A DNA stretch of 64,000 bases from Agreia pratensis (GTDB taxonomy: Bacteria; Actinomycetota; Actinomycetes; Actinomycetales; Microbacteriaceae): positions 62,001-126,000 of the forward strand of contig NZ_FXAY01000001.1 in NCBI RefSeq assembly GCF_900177685.1, in the 5' to 3' direction. Position numbers and translations under genes: made by a program. The notes below the pieces were generated by a model. The model saw nothing but the letters and a program-made list of their open reading frames with translations, searched no databases and was not told the DNA's origin. This document shows positions 18,741 through 26,382 of this stretch, in pieces. The stretch's first letter is position 1; the number at the start of each line of letters is the position of its first letter.

Positions 18741-20069
18741 CTAGTCCTCGAACGGTACCGCGCAGGTCTCCTGTTGCGCGGTCGAGCCGGTGACCCCGTC
18801 GAGCACAGGGGGCGCTGCGGCATCCGGTGTCGCCGGGTCAGCGGGCGCCGCCGGAGCGGCGGGATCGACGGGAGCAGCGGGATCAGCGGGTGCGGCAGGA
18901 TCTGCTGGCGCGGTGGGCTCGATCGTGCTTCCGATCGGCTGCGAGTCGGCTCCGAGAGTAAAGGGCTGATCCGCCTTGATCAACGCGAAGAGCGAGTCAG
19001 CGGCATCTTGGGTGGGCACGACCTTGCCGGGGAAGTCGGGGTCGTTGGTGGTTCCCGGGTACTGGACGAAGGTGATGTTGTTCAGGTCGATCGTGCGCAG
19101 CGCCTGTGCCATCGAGATCATCGTGTCGACCTTCGTCAGCGACGACGAGAGCGTGAAGTACTTCGGTTCGGCGACGACATTGGCCAGCGAATAGAGCTTG
19201 CCGAAGTCGCCCAGAGTGTCGTTGCTCTTCAGCTTGCGCACGAGCGACGAGAGATACTGCTGCTGAGATGAGATGCGGCTGAGGTCGCCTCCGTCACCCA
19301 CGCCGTGGCGAGAGCGCAGGAATCCGGCGGCAAGGCCACCCTGCACCTCGGTGATGCCAGCCGGCAGATCGAGGTGCTGCAGTTCGCCATTCCCGTCGGG
19401 ATAGACGACCTGATCATCAGTCACACGCCCGGTCAGACAGATCGGAACGCCACCGATCGCATCGGTCAAGGCGATCACCGCATCGAATGTCATCGATACC
19501 GCGTACCGAATGTCGAGGCCCGTGAGGTTGGTGACCGTCGCGACGACGCAGGCGAGACCACCTCTCCCCCAGGCCTCGTTGATAGGTGCGGCGCGCATGG
19601 CGTCGCCCTTCTCACACTCGGGATGCGCGATGACCAAGTCACGCGGAAAGCTCACGGCGACGGCAGTCTTATGGTCTTGAGAGACGTGCAGGAGCATGTT
19701 CACGTCGTTCAACGTGGCGCCATCGCGTTCTCCGTAGAGATCCTGACTCTGGCTCGCATCGTTGTCGGCTGCGACGACCAGCACATTGAAGCCACCCTCG
19801 AGAGCGCCGATCGCCGGTGGCGCCTGTTCCTCGGTCTCCTCGGGATGGATCTCGACCGAGTTCGCCTCGAGCTTAGAGGTGAAGGTCCACGCGCTGACAG
19901 CGGTGATGCCCCCCACGCTCACCAGCGCCACAGCCGCGACGATCGCGACAAGACGGACGATGCGCACCCAGGCTCCGCGCAGGGGCATACGGGCATGGCG
20001 CACAGGCGATGCAGTCGTCTTCACAGGCGAGTCTCCTTGAGGCTGGGGCTCACTCGAGAGAGCAGCCAC
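18741..20069 (-). CDS. LytR-CpsA-Psr (LCP) family envelope glycopolymer ligase
   Basis: The 442-residue protein has a basic N-terminus, one membrane helix at about 33-52, and an extracytoplasmic LCP domain (about 95-330) with VLVVAADNDASQSQ, the Arg-rich VAVSFPRDLVIAHP, the conserved ANNTY-region equivalent INEAWGRGGLACVVATV, and GDLSRISSQQQYL. LCP enzymes transfer polyprenyl-linked glycopolymers to peptidoglycan. The C-terminal ~60 residues are an Ala/Pro/Asp repeat (PADPAAPADPAAPVDPA) ending in an exported tail with one Cys. It sits between tsf and pyrH, where most actinobacteria have no gene. Confidence 0.9.
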   Translation of the reverse strand: MAALSSEPQPQGDSPVKTTASPVRHARMPLRGAWVRIVRLVAIVAAVALVSVGGITAVSAWTFTSKLEANSVEIHPEETEEQAPPAIGALEGGFNVLVVAADNDASQSQDLYGERDGATLNDVNMLLHVSQDHKTAVAVSFPRDLVIAHPECEKGDAMRAAPINEAWGRGGLACVVATVTNLTGLDIRYAVSMTFDAVIALTDAIGGVPICLTGRVTDDQVVYPDGNGELQHLDLPAGITEVQGGLAAGFLRSRHGVGDGGDLSRISSQQQYLSSLVRKLKSNDTLGDFGKLYSLANVVAEPKYFTLSSSLTKVDTMISMAQALRTIDLNNITFVQYPGTTNDPDFPGKVVPTQDAADSLFALIKADQPFTLGADSQPIGSTIEPTAPADPAAPADPAAPVDPAAPAAPADPATPDAAAPPVLDGVTGSTAQQETCAVPFED

Positions 20070-20087
20070 GATCGATCCTACTTAACA

Positions 20088-20126
20088 GCCGAAGGCCCAT
20101 CCCGCAAAGCAGGATGGGCCTTCGGC
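20088..20126 (-). terminator. Strong hairpin terminator after tsf
   Basis: A perfect 15-base stem, GCCGAAGGCCCATCC and GGATGGGCCTTCGGC, encloses a nine-base loop, 19 bases after the tsf stop. On the minus strand the stem is followed by TGTTAAG, only a weak T-run. It should end rpsB-tsf transcription before the LCP gene. Confidence 0.85.
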
Positions 20127-20145
20127 CGAAACGTACGTCGTGGCG

Positions 20146-20973
20146 TTACGCGCCGACCTTGAAGCGCGCGAAGCCGGAGACCGTGACACCGGCGTCGGCG
20201 AGCACCTTCTTGACCTGCTGCTTGTTGTCCTTCGCGTAGTCCTGCTCGAGCAGGGCGACCTGCTTGTAGTAGGCGCCGAGGCGACCCTCGATGATCTTCG
20301 GCAGTGCAGCCTCGGGCTTGCCCTCGCCGCGCGAGATCTCCTCGACGATACGACGCTCATTCTCGACAGCTTCGGCCGGTACGTCCTCGCGAGCGAGGAA
20401 TTCCGGGTTGGCGAACGAGATGTGCTGAGCGATCGAACGAGCCGTGTCGGCATCCGAACCCGTGTAGCCCACGACCACGCCGACCTGCGGCGGCAGATCC
20501 TTGGAGGTCTTGTGCAGGTAGATCGCGAATGCATCGCCGGTGACGACGGCCAGACGACGGAGCTCGATCTTCTCTCCGAGGATCGCCGCCTCGTTGCTGA
20601 TCAGGTCGGCTACGGTTCCACCGGCCGCGGGAGCCGCGAGGGCCTCCTCGACCGAGGTGGCGCCTGCTGCGACGGCCGCGTCGAGCACGGAATCGGCCAG
20701 AGCGACGAACTTGTCGTTCTTCGCGACGAAGTCGGTCTCGCTGGCGAGCTCGATCAGGGTCGCGGTGTTGCCGCTCTCCTTGGCCGCGACGAGGCCTTCG
20801 CTGGTGGAGCGGTCGGCGCGCTTCGCGTTCGACTTGGCACCCTTGAGGCGAAGGATCTCCGTCGCCTTCTCGAGGTCTCCGCCGGCTTCGACGAGCGCGT
20901 TCTTGCTGTCGACCATGCCGGTGCCGAGGCGCTCGCGCAGGGTCTTGAGGTCAGCCAGGCTGAAATCTGCCAT
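20146..20973 (-). CDS. tsf: Elongation factor Ts
   Basis: Guanine-nucleotide exchange factor for EF-Tu; 275 residues, the normal actinobacterial length. The N-terminal UBA-like domain reads MADFSLADLKTLRERLGTGM and DSKNALVEAGGDLEKA, and the signature ASETDFVAKNDKFVALA follows. The C-terminus ends VSGFARFKVGA as in the family. The start at 20973 has AAGGAAG upstream. It follows rpsB by 51 bases in the same transcript. Confidence 0.97.
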   Translation of the reverse strand: MADFSLADLKTLRERLGTGMVDSKNALVEAGGDLEKATEILRLKGAKSNAKRADRSTSEGLVAAKESGNTATLIELASETDFVAKNDKFVALADSVLDAAVAAGATSVEEALAAPAAGGTVADLISNEAAILGEKIELRRLAVVTGDAFAIYLHKTSKDLPPQVGVVVGYTGSDADTARSIAQHISFANPEFLAREDVPAEAVENERRIVEEISRGEGKPEAALPKIIEGRLGAYYKQVALLEQDYAKDNKQQVKKVLADAGVTVSGFARFKVGA

Positions 20974-21024
20974 GGTGTGCTTCCTTACTTGACTAAAGAG
21001 ATGAGATATCGAGGAAGGCGCGAA

Positions 21025-22059
21025 CTACTTCGCGGGGGTCTTCTCGGCGTCGGTGGCCTCGGCCTCGAGGCGAGCCTCGGTGGCAGCGTCGGACTCGACG
21101 GCGTGCTCGGGAACGATCGTCGCGTCTGCGGCGGCTTCGTGCTCGGCGACGACGGCGTCTGCGTCGTTCTCTTCGGTGGGGGTCTCCGCAGCGATGACGT
21201 CGGCGACGGCGGTCTTTGCGGCGTCGGACTCGACGGCGTTCTCGACGAGACCGTCGACGGCCTCGATCTTCTCAGCCTCGGTCGACGGGGTCTCGGAAGC
21301 CTGAAGAAGCTCCTTCTCCCACTCGGCCAAGGGCTCGACGGCCGAGACGTTGCCGGCCTCGTCGGGCTTCTGGTGACGCTGGATCAGGCCCTCGGCGGCG
21401 GCGTCGGCGATGATGCGGGTGAGCAGGCCCACGGAGCGGATCGCGTCGTCGTTGCCCGGGATCGGGTACTGCACGTCGTCGGGGTCGCAGTTGGTGTCGA
21501 GGATCGCGATGACGGGGATGCCGAGCTTGTGCGCCTCGTCGATGGCGAGGTGCTCCTTCTTGGTGTCGACGATCCAGATCGCCGACGGCGTCTTCGTGAG
21601 GTTGCGGATACCGCCGAGGCTCTTCTGCAGCTTGACGAGCTCGCGCTTCTGAATCAGAAGCTCTTTCTTCGTGTAGCCGCGAGTGGTGTCGTCGAAGTCG
21701 ACCTCTTCGAGTTCCTTCATGCGCGCAAGCCGCTTGGAGACCGTCTGGAAGTTGGTGAGGAGGCCACCGAGCCAGCGCTGGTTGACGTAGGGCTGGCCGA
21801 CACGCTGAGCCTGCTCGGCGATGGAGCCCTGAGCCTGCTTCTTGGTTCCGACGAAGAGGACCGTTCCGCCGTGGGCGACGGTCTCCTTGACGTAGTCGTA
21901 CGTCTTGTCGATGTGCACCAGCGACTGCTGGAGGTCGATGATGTGGCTGCCCGAACGCTCGGTGAGGATGAATCGCTTCATCTTCGGGTTCCAACGACGG
22001 GTCTGGTGTCCAAAGTGAACGCCGCTGTCGAGCAGCTGGCGAATGGTTACAACGGCCAT
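21025..22059 (-). CDS. rpsB: 30S ribosomal protein S2 with long acidic/Ala-rich tail
   Basis: ATG 22059 ([20 protein letters not shown]) is preceded by AGGAGA, and this start matches the family; an upstream in-frame start adds an unrelated basic leader and was rejected. The S2 core runs to about residue 240 ([16 protein letters not shown]). The remaining roughly 100 residues are low-complexity, rich in Ala, Glu, Asp and Thr ([20 protein letters not shown]). Canonical S2 is about 240-260 residues. Acidic S2 extensions occur in some actinobacteria, but their role is unknown. Confidence 0.96.
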   Translation of the reverse strand: MAVVTIRQLLDSGVHFGHQTRRWNPKMKRFILTERSGSHIIDLQQSLVHIDKTYDYVKETVAHGGTVLFVGTKKQAQGSIAEQAQRVGQPYVNQRWLGGLLTNFQTVSKRLARMKELEEVDFDDTTRGYTKKELLIQKRELVKLQKSLGGIRNLTKTPSAIWIVDTKKEHLAIDEAHKLGIPVIAILDTNCDPDDVQYPIPGNDDAIRSVGLLTRIIADAAAEGLIQRHQKPDEAGNVSAVEPLAEWEKELLQASETPSTEAEKIEAVDGLVENAVESDAAKTAVADVIAAETPTEENDADAVVAEHEAAADATIVPEHAVESDAATEARLEAEATDAEKTPAK

Positions 22060-22307
22060 GAGCCGTCTCCTGTTCTTCGACGGCGGCTGCGCACGTCGCA
22101 GTTCATCACGAACTGTCCGCGCCACAGGCACACGTCAATCGGTTTCTTACCGTCGACCTGTTGGTGACGGTTCCTGGTGCCCAGCACGCCTCCGACCACC
22201 GATCACACACTCCTGCAGAACAGGAGGGAGAAGGGAGGACCGAGTGGAGTCGTGACGAAAGTCAGCGGGCACGCGTAGTCACCCCGACGGATCGAGGTGC
22301 TCGGGAA

Positions 22308-22313
22308 ACTATA
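22308..22313 (-). promoter_or_regulatory. Possible -10 element for rpsB-tsf (TATAGT)
   Basis: On the minus strand TATAGT lies about 250 bases before the rpsB start, just past the end of the phosphodiesterase gene. No convincing -35 is visible at the right distance. The 22060-22313 leader has no gene; it could carry an S2 autoregulatory leader, but no known motif was recognised. Confidence 0.3.
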
Positions 22314-23207
22314 TCACCCCTGTTGCTTGGCGTAGTACTCGCGCAGTTCGACCGGGTCGGCGGATTCGAGCCGGCGCGTGAAGTCGCTGTCGAAGCGGGC
22401 GACGACGGGAAAATCTCCGAGCGGCACGATGGAATGGACCACCTGATCGGCGTACACGTGCACGAGCGTGATCGACTGGCCGCCATCTCGTCCGACCAGC
22501 GTCGAATCGGGCGCCGAAACATCCATCGTGTAACAGGTCGCCGCGGCGACCGCCACGGGAATGCCCGCGAACAGCCCGTGGGTGGAGTAGTGGAGATGGC
22601 CGCCCAGGATGGCACGGATGTCACTGCCTCGGATGACATCGGCTAGTTCATGCTGCCGCTGCAGTTCGAGCACCTGCATATAAGCCACGGGACTCGGAAT
22701 CGGAGGATGGTGCAGCGCGAGGATCGAGCCGTGCGGAGCGTCGGTGGCGACCTGCTCACGCAGCCAATCGAGTTGTTCCGCGCTCAGCTCCCCATGGTGG
22801 TATCCGGGCACCGACGTGTCGAGCGTGATGACTCTCAGTCCGTCGAGCGACACCACCCTGTCGACGGGCGCGGCGACGCCGACCTCGTCGAGCAGGCCTG
22901 CCCTGAACGCGGATCTGTCGTCGTGGTTTCCCATGACCCACAGGATCTCTGCGCCCATGCGACGCGCTGCAGGCTCGACGATCGCGCGCACCCGGCCATA
23001 GGCATCCGCTTCACCCAGGTCTGCGATGTCGCCTGTGAAGACGAGCGCATCGATGTCGATTCTCGAAGCCTCGAGCGCGGCCATCGCCGCCTCGAGATTC
23101 GCATCGGTGTCGATGCTGCCGTAGAGGGGTCGGCGCCCGCCCAGAAAGTGGGTGTCGCTGATGTGCGCCAGCACATGATCGGCTGGAGGGTATTGACCGA
23201 GCTGCAT
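22314..23207 (-). CDS. Calcineurin-like metallophosphoesterase (CpdA-type 3',5'-cyclic nucleotide phosphodiesterase)
   Basis: The 297-residue protein has the full two-metal motif set: HISDTHF near the N-terminus, GDIADLG, MGNHDDRSAF, LALHHPPIP and GGHLHYSTHG. These are the ligands of calcineurin-like phosphodiesterases, and the order and spacing fit class III cyclic-AMP phosphodiesterases (CpdA/Rv0805-like). The true substrate in actinobacteria is often broader. It is followed by rpsB in the same direction and preceded by the sugar porter, with nine bases between. Confidence 0.87.
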   Translation of the reverse strand: MQLGQYPPADHVLAHISDTHFLGGRRPLYGSIDTDANLEAAMAALEASRIDIDALVFTGDIADLGEADAYGRVRAIVEPAARRMGAEILWVMGNHDDRSAFRAGLLDEVGVAAPVDRVVSLDGLRVITLDTSVPGYHHGELSAEQLDWLREQVATDAPHGSILALHHPPIPSPVAYMQVLELQRQHELADVIRGSDIRAILGGHLHYSTHGLFAGIPVAVAAATCYTMDVSAPDSTLVGRDGGQSITLVHVYADQVVHSIVPLGDFPVVARFDSDFTRRLESADPVELREYYAKQQG

Positions 23208-23216
23208 AGGTGCAGC

Positions 23217-24707
23217 TTATTTGGCTCCGCCGACTCCGTCTTTCTCTCGCCGACGTCCACGAACAACACTCAGGCTGCCGGTCTCCTCCAGCGCCACGCC
23301 CTTCGTCTCGGGAATCTTGAAGAAGACGAAGAAGAACGACAGCGCGGCGAATGCGGCGTAGAGCCCATAGGCCAGCGTGAGCGAGACGTCTTGAGAGATG
23401 ATCGGGAATGTCATGGTGACGGCGAAGTTCGTGAGCCACTGCGCGGCGGCGGCGACGCCGAGGGCACGACCTCGGATTCGGGTCGGGAAGATCTCGCCGA
23501 GCAGTACCCAGACCAGCGGACCCCAGGATGCGCCGAATGCGACCACGAAGAGGTTGGCTCCGACCAGCGCGATGATTCCCCACGCGCCCTCGAGGCTGGG
23601 CTTGCCATCGACGAGCTGCGCCTGGCTGAACGCCAGGGTCATCGATCCGAGAGCCACCGCCATGCCGACCGAGCCGAACAGCAGGATGGGTCGGCGTCCG
23701 ACCTTGTCGACGAGGAAGATGGCGACGAAGGTGACGGCCACGTTGGTCACCGAGGTGATGACTGAGATCGTCAGAGAGTCGCTCTCTTTGAAGCCCACGC
23801 TCGACCAGAGGGTGGTCGAATAGTAGAAGATCACGTTGATGCCCACGAGCTGCTGCAGCATCGACAGGATGATTCCGACCCAGACGATGGGCAGGAGCCC
23901 GAAGCGTTTTCCTCTCAGCGACCCCTTGTCGGCGTTGGCCGCGTCTTCGCGAATGCCTGCCTCGATGTCTGCGACGGCCTTGTCGAGCTGGTTGGCGGGC
24001 GTGATCGAGGCAAGAACCTTGGTGGCCTTCTCTTTCTTGTCGGTCATCAGCAGGTAGCGAGGCGACTCCGGCAGTCTCAGCGCGACGAGACCGTAGATGA
24101 TCGCGGGCACCGCGCAGACGAGGAACATCCACCGCCAGGCATCCAGGCCGAGGAAGAAGACCTCGTTCGCGCCCCCCGCGACGTTCGCCAGAACGGCGTC
24201 AGACAGCAGGGCCGTGAAGATACCGACGGTGATCGCGAGCTGCTGCAACGAGGCCAGGCTGCCCCGGATCGCCTTCGGTGCGATCTCGGAGATGTAGGCA
24301 GGGGCGATCACGGACGCGATACCGATGCCGAGTCCGCCGATGAGGCGCCACACGGTCAGATCCCATGCGGCGAAGGCGAAGCCGGAGCCGAGGGAGCTGA
24401 CGAGGAAGAGTACGGCACCGATGAGCATCACCGGGATGCGTCCGAGACGGTCGGCGAGTCGACCGGCCAGATAGGCACCCACGGCGCAGCCGAGTAGAGC
24501 GGAGGCGACAGCGAAGCCGGTGAATGCCGCGGTCAGGCTGAAGTCGGCTTGGATGGCATCGACTGCGCCGTTGACGACCGATGAGTCGAATCCGAAGAGG
24601 AAGCCTCCGATGGCTCCGGCCGCCGCGAGCGCGATGACCTTTCGCCTGAGCTTCTTATCGGTTTTCACGTCGGTGTCCGCTTGTCCTGCGACCCCGCTGG
24701 TTGCCAT
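23217..24707 (-). CDS. MFS sugar porter (sugar:H+ symporter)
   Basis: The 496-residue, 12-helix transporter of the major facilitator sugar-porter family has GGFLFGFDSSVVNGAVDAIQ in helix 1, GRLADRLGRIP after helix 2, PESPRYLLM before the central loop, QQLVGINVIFYYSTTLW in helix 7, DKVGRRPIL after helix 8, and PETKG at the C-terminus. Relatives carry xylose, glucose, galactose or inositol with protons; the substrate is not readable from sequence. It lies near the galactoside operon but is separated by xerC and an M23 gene and has no matching operator. Confidence 0.92.
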   Translation of the reverse strand: MATSGVAGQADTDVKTDKKLRRKVIALAAAGAIGGFLFGFDSSVVNGAVDAIQADFSLTAAFTGFAVASALLGCAVGAYLAGRLADRLGRIPVMLIGAVLFLVSSLGSGFAFAAWDLTVWRLIGGLGIGIASVIAPAYISEIAPKAIRGSLASLQQLAITVGIFTALLSDAVLANVAGGANEVFFLGLDAWRWMFLVCAVPAIIYGLVALRLPESPRYLLMTDKKEKATKVLASITPANQLDKAVADIEAGIREDAANADKGSLRGKRFGLLPIVWVGIILSMLQQLVGINVIFYYSTTLWSSVGFKESDSLTISVITSVTNVAVTFVAIFLVDKVGRRPILLFGSVGMAVALGSMTLAFSQAQLVDGKPSLEGAWGIIALVGANLFVVAFGASWGPLVWVLLGEIFPTRIRGRALGVAAAAQWLTNFAVTMTFPIISQDVSLTLAYGLYAAFAALSFFFVFFKIPETKGVALEETGSLSVVRGRRREKDGVGGAK

Positions 24708-24839
24708 GATCTGCTCCCTCTTGTGACCGACAGTGCGCGCGTCACGACGCTGTCCCTAACACTTCGATCTTGGCACGAACTCTCCCCCGTTCGGGGCATC
24801 CTGCCTGTCCCTGGCATCCCCCTTGACAGGCTGACCTCT

Positions 24840-25559
24840 ATGCATCGTTCCGGTATCCACCTCTCGATCGGTCGACTCGCCATTCACCTCGTGCCGCTTC
24901 TTGTCGCGTCGAGTCTCGCCGTGCCGACGCAGGTTTCCGCACTGCCCGACTGGGCATGGCCCGTGCGCGAGCCTCACATCGTGATCCGCGAGTGGCAGCA
25001 GCCCGTCGATGCGTACTCCCCCGGTCATCGAGGTATCGACATCAAAGCGGCGGCAGGCGACATCGTGGTCGCGCCCGAGTCGGGAACCGTGCACTTCGCC
25101 GGGCACGTGGTGGATCGTTCCGTGCTTTCGATCGCGCACCCCGGTGACCTCGTATCGAGCTACGAGCCGCTCGAGACCACGCTGAAGAAGGGCGATCACG
25201 TGACACGAGGCCAGCAGATCGGCACCGTCGCGTCGTCTGATCACTGCACCGAATCGTGCCTGCACTTCGGCGTTCGAAACGCAGGTCAGTACACCTCGCC
25301 TCGTCTGCTGCTCGAGGCACGCCCGCGAGCGATCCTGCTGCCGGTCTCAGCCGCGGGCGTCGGCGGGGTCGGCGGGGTCGAGCGACGGATGCTGCGGGTC
25401 AGGCCCGCGGGTGCGCCTGACGGTAGGTCTCGCGCAGCCTCTCCGTCGTCACATGAGTGTAGATCTGGGTCGTGCCGAGGCTCGCGTGACCGAGCATCTC
25501 CTGCACCGCGCGCAGGTCGGCACCGCCGTCGAGCAGATGGGTGGCCGCCGTGTGTCTGA
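24840..25559 (+). CDS. M23-family (LytM) peptidase-like protein, altered active site and odd C-terminus
   Basis: The start chosen is ATG 24840 (MHRSGIHLSIGRLAIHLVPL), giving a signal peptide and an M23 domain. Zinc-ligand motif GHRGIDIKA supplies His63 and Asp67; the C-terminal motif reads CLHFGV, so the usual HxH is CxH. Zinc ligands are therefore kept, but the catalytic His is Cys. Compact relatives stop soon after the LPV near residue 165; here the frame continues about 75 residues through a duplicated GTCGGCGGG and then antisense into xerC for 161 bases, giving Arg/Ser-rich sequence unlike a domain. A lost stop or a recent frameshift is likely. Next to xerC and rpsB, as often in actinobacteria. 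Confidence 0.75.
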   Translation: MHRSGIHLSIGRLAIHLVPLLVASSLAVPTQVSALPDWAWPVREPHIVIREWQQPVDAYSPGHRGIDIKAAAGDIVVAPESGTVHFAGHVVDRSVLSIAHPGDLVSSYEPLETTLKKGDHVTRGQQIGTVASSDHCTESCLHFGVRNAGQYTSPRLLLEARPRAILLPVSAAGVGGVGGVERRMLRVRPAGAPDGRSRAASPSSHECRSGSCRGSRDRASPAPRAGRHRRRADGWPPCV

Positions 25560-26316
25560 AAGCGTGGGGTCCCTCCGGTCCCGAGCCCGGGACATCCAGG
25601 AGCAGCTTCGAAACGAGCCCGTAGACCGACCGGGTGCCGAGCCGCGCGCCGCGCGCGCCCAGGTAGACGGCCGACGAACCGGAACCGTCGCTCGAGCGCG
25701 CCGCCAAGGCGGGCCGCCCACGCTGCAGGTAGTCGACCAGGGCGAGATGGGCGGGCTGGCCGAAGGGCACGACTCTCTCCTTATTGCCCTTGCCCAGCAC
25801 GCGCACGGTGCGTCGATCGAGATCGAGGTCACCGGTATCGATGCCCACGAGTTCCGAGACACGCAGCGCCGATGCGTACAGCAGCTCGACGATGGCGAGG
25901 TCACGAAGTGCCACCGGCTCGCCGTCGAGGGTTCGAGCGGCCAGGGAATCGAGAACGCCATCCATGGCATCTCTCGACAGAACCCGCGGAAGGCTGCGAT
26001 CGGGCTTGGGCGCCCGCAACCTCGCCGCCGCGTCGATGGTCTGCTCGTCTGCGCGGGATAGCCAGGCAGAGAAGCTCTTGGCCGTGGCAGATCGTCTCGC
26101 CAGTGTGGCCTTGGACAGGCCGGACTGCGACGCCGACCACAGCCAGTCGCGGTAGACCTCGAGCGTCATCTCGTCGGTGTCGTCGATGCTTCTCTGCGTC
26201 GCGAAGGAGGCGAGCGCCGCAAGGTCCGAGCGGTAGGCCCGGACCGTGTGCGGCGAATAGCCGCGCTCGCCGACGAGATACGACGTGAAGTCGTCTATCG
26301 CGCGTGCGAGCTGCAT
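25399..26316 (-). CDS. xerC: Tyrosine recombinase XerC
   Basis: Site-specific recombinase that, with XerD, resolves chromosome dimers at dif. The 305-residue protein has the N-terminal SAM-like core-binding domain (MQLARAIDDFTSYLVGERGY) and the catalytic domain with all active-site residues: Arg152 (ASALRVSELVG), Lys176 (VLGKGNKER), His251 and Arg254 (HAFRHTAATHLLDGG), His277 (LGHASLGTTQIYTHV) and Tyr286. It normally sits near dprA; here it is separated from dprA by the galactoside locus. Confidence 0.95.
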   Translation of the reverse strand: MQLARAIDDFTSYLVGERGYSPHTVRAYRSDLAALASFATQRSIDDTDEMTLEVYRDWLWSASQSGLSKATLARRSATAKSFSAWLSRADEQTIDAAARLRAPKPDRSLPRVLSRDAMDGVLDSLAARTLDGEPVALRDLAIVELLYASALRVSELVGIDTGDLDLDRRTVRVLGKGNKERVVPFGQPAHLALVDYLQRGRPALAARSSDGSGSSAVYLGARGARLGTRSVYGLVSKLLLDVPGSGPEGPHAFRHTAATHLLDGGADLRAVQEMLGHASLGTTQIYTHVTTERLRETYRQAHPRA

Positions 26317-26382
26317 GCCTTCAGCATGCCGCGTTCGGCGCAGATTCGCTCGCAGGCCCGCCCGACGAGACGAGCTGAGCGC

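Noticed and set aside
18769-18930. Ala/Pro/Asp tandem repeat in the LCP tail as a CRISPR or VNTR
   Set aside because: Units are short, degenerate and coding; there are no spacers.
20140-22167. Plus-strand open frame of 675 residues spanning tsf and rpsB
   Set aside because: It crosses two conserved minus-strand genes and their gap; the Leu/Gly/Asp repetitive sequence is a reverse-complement artefact.
24823-24828. TTGACA before the M23 gene as a -35 box
   Set aside because: The matching -10 position would lie inside the coding region and has no TAnnnT.
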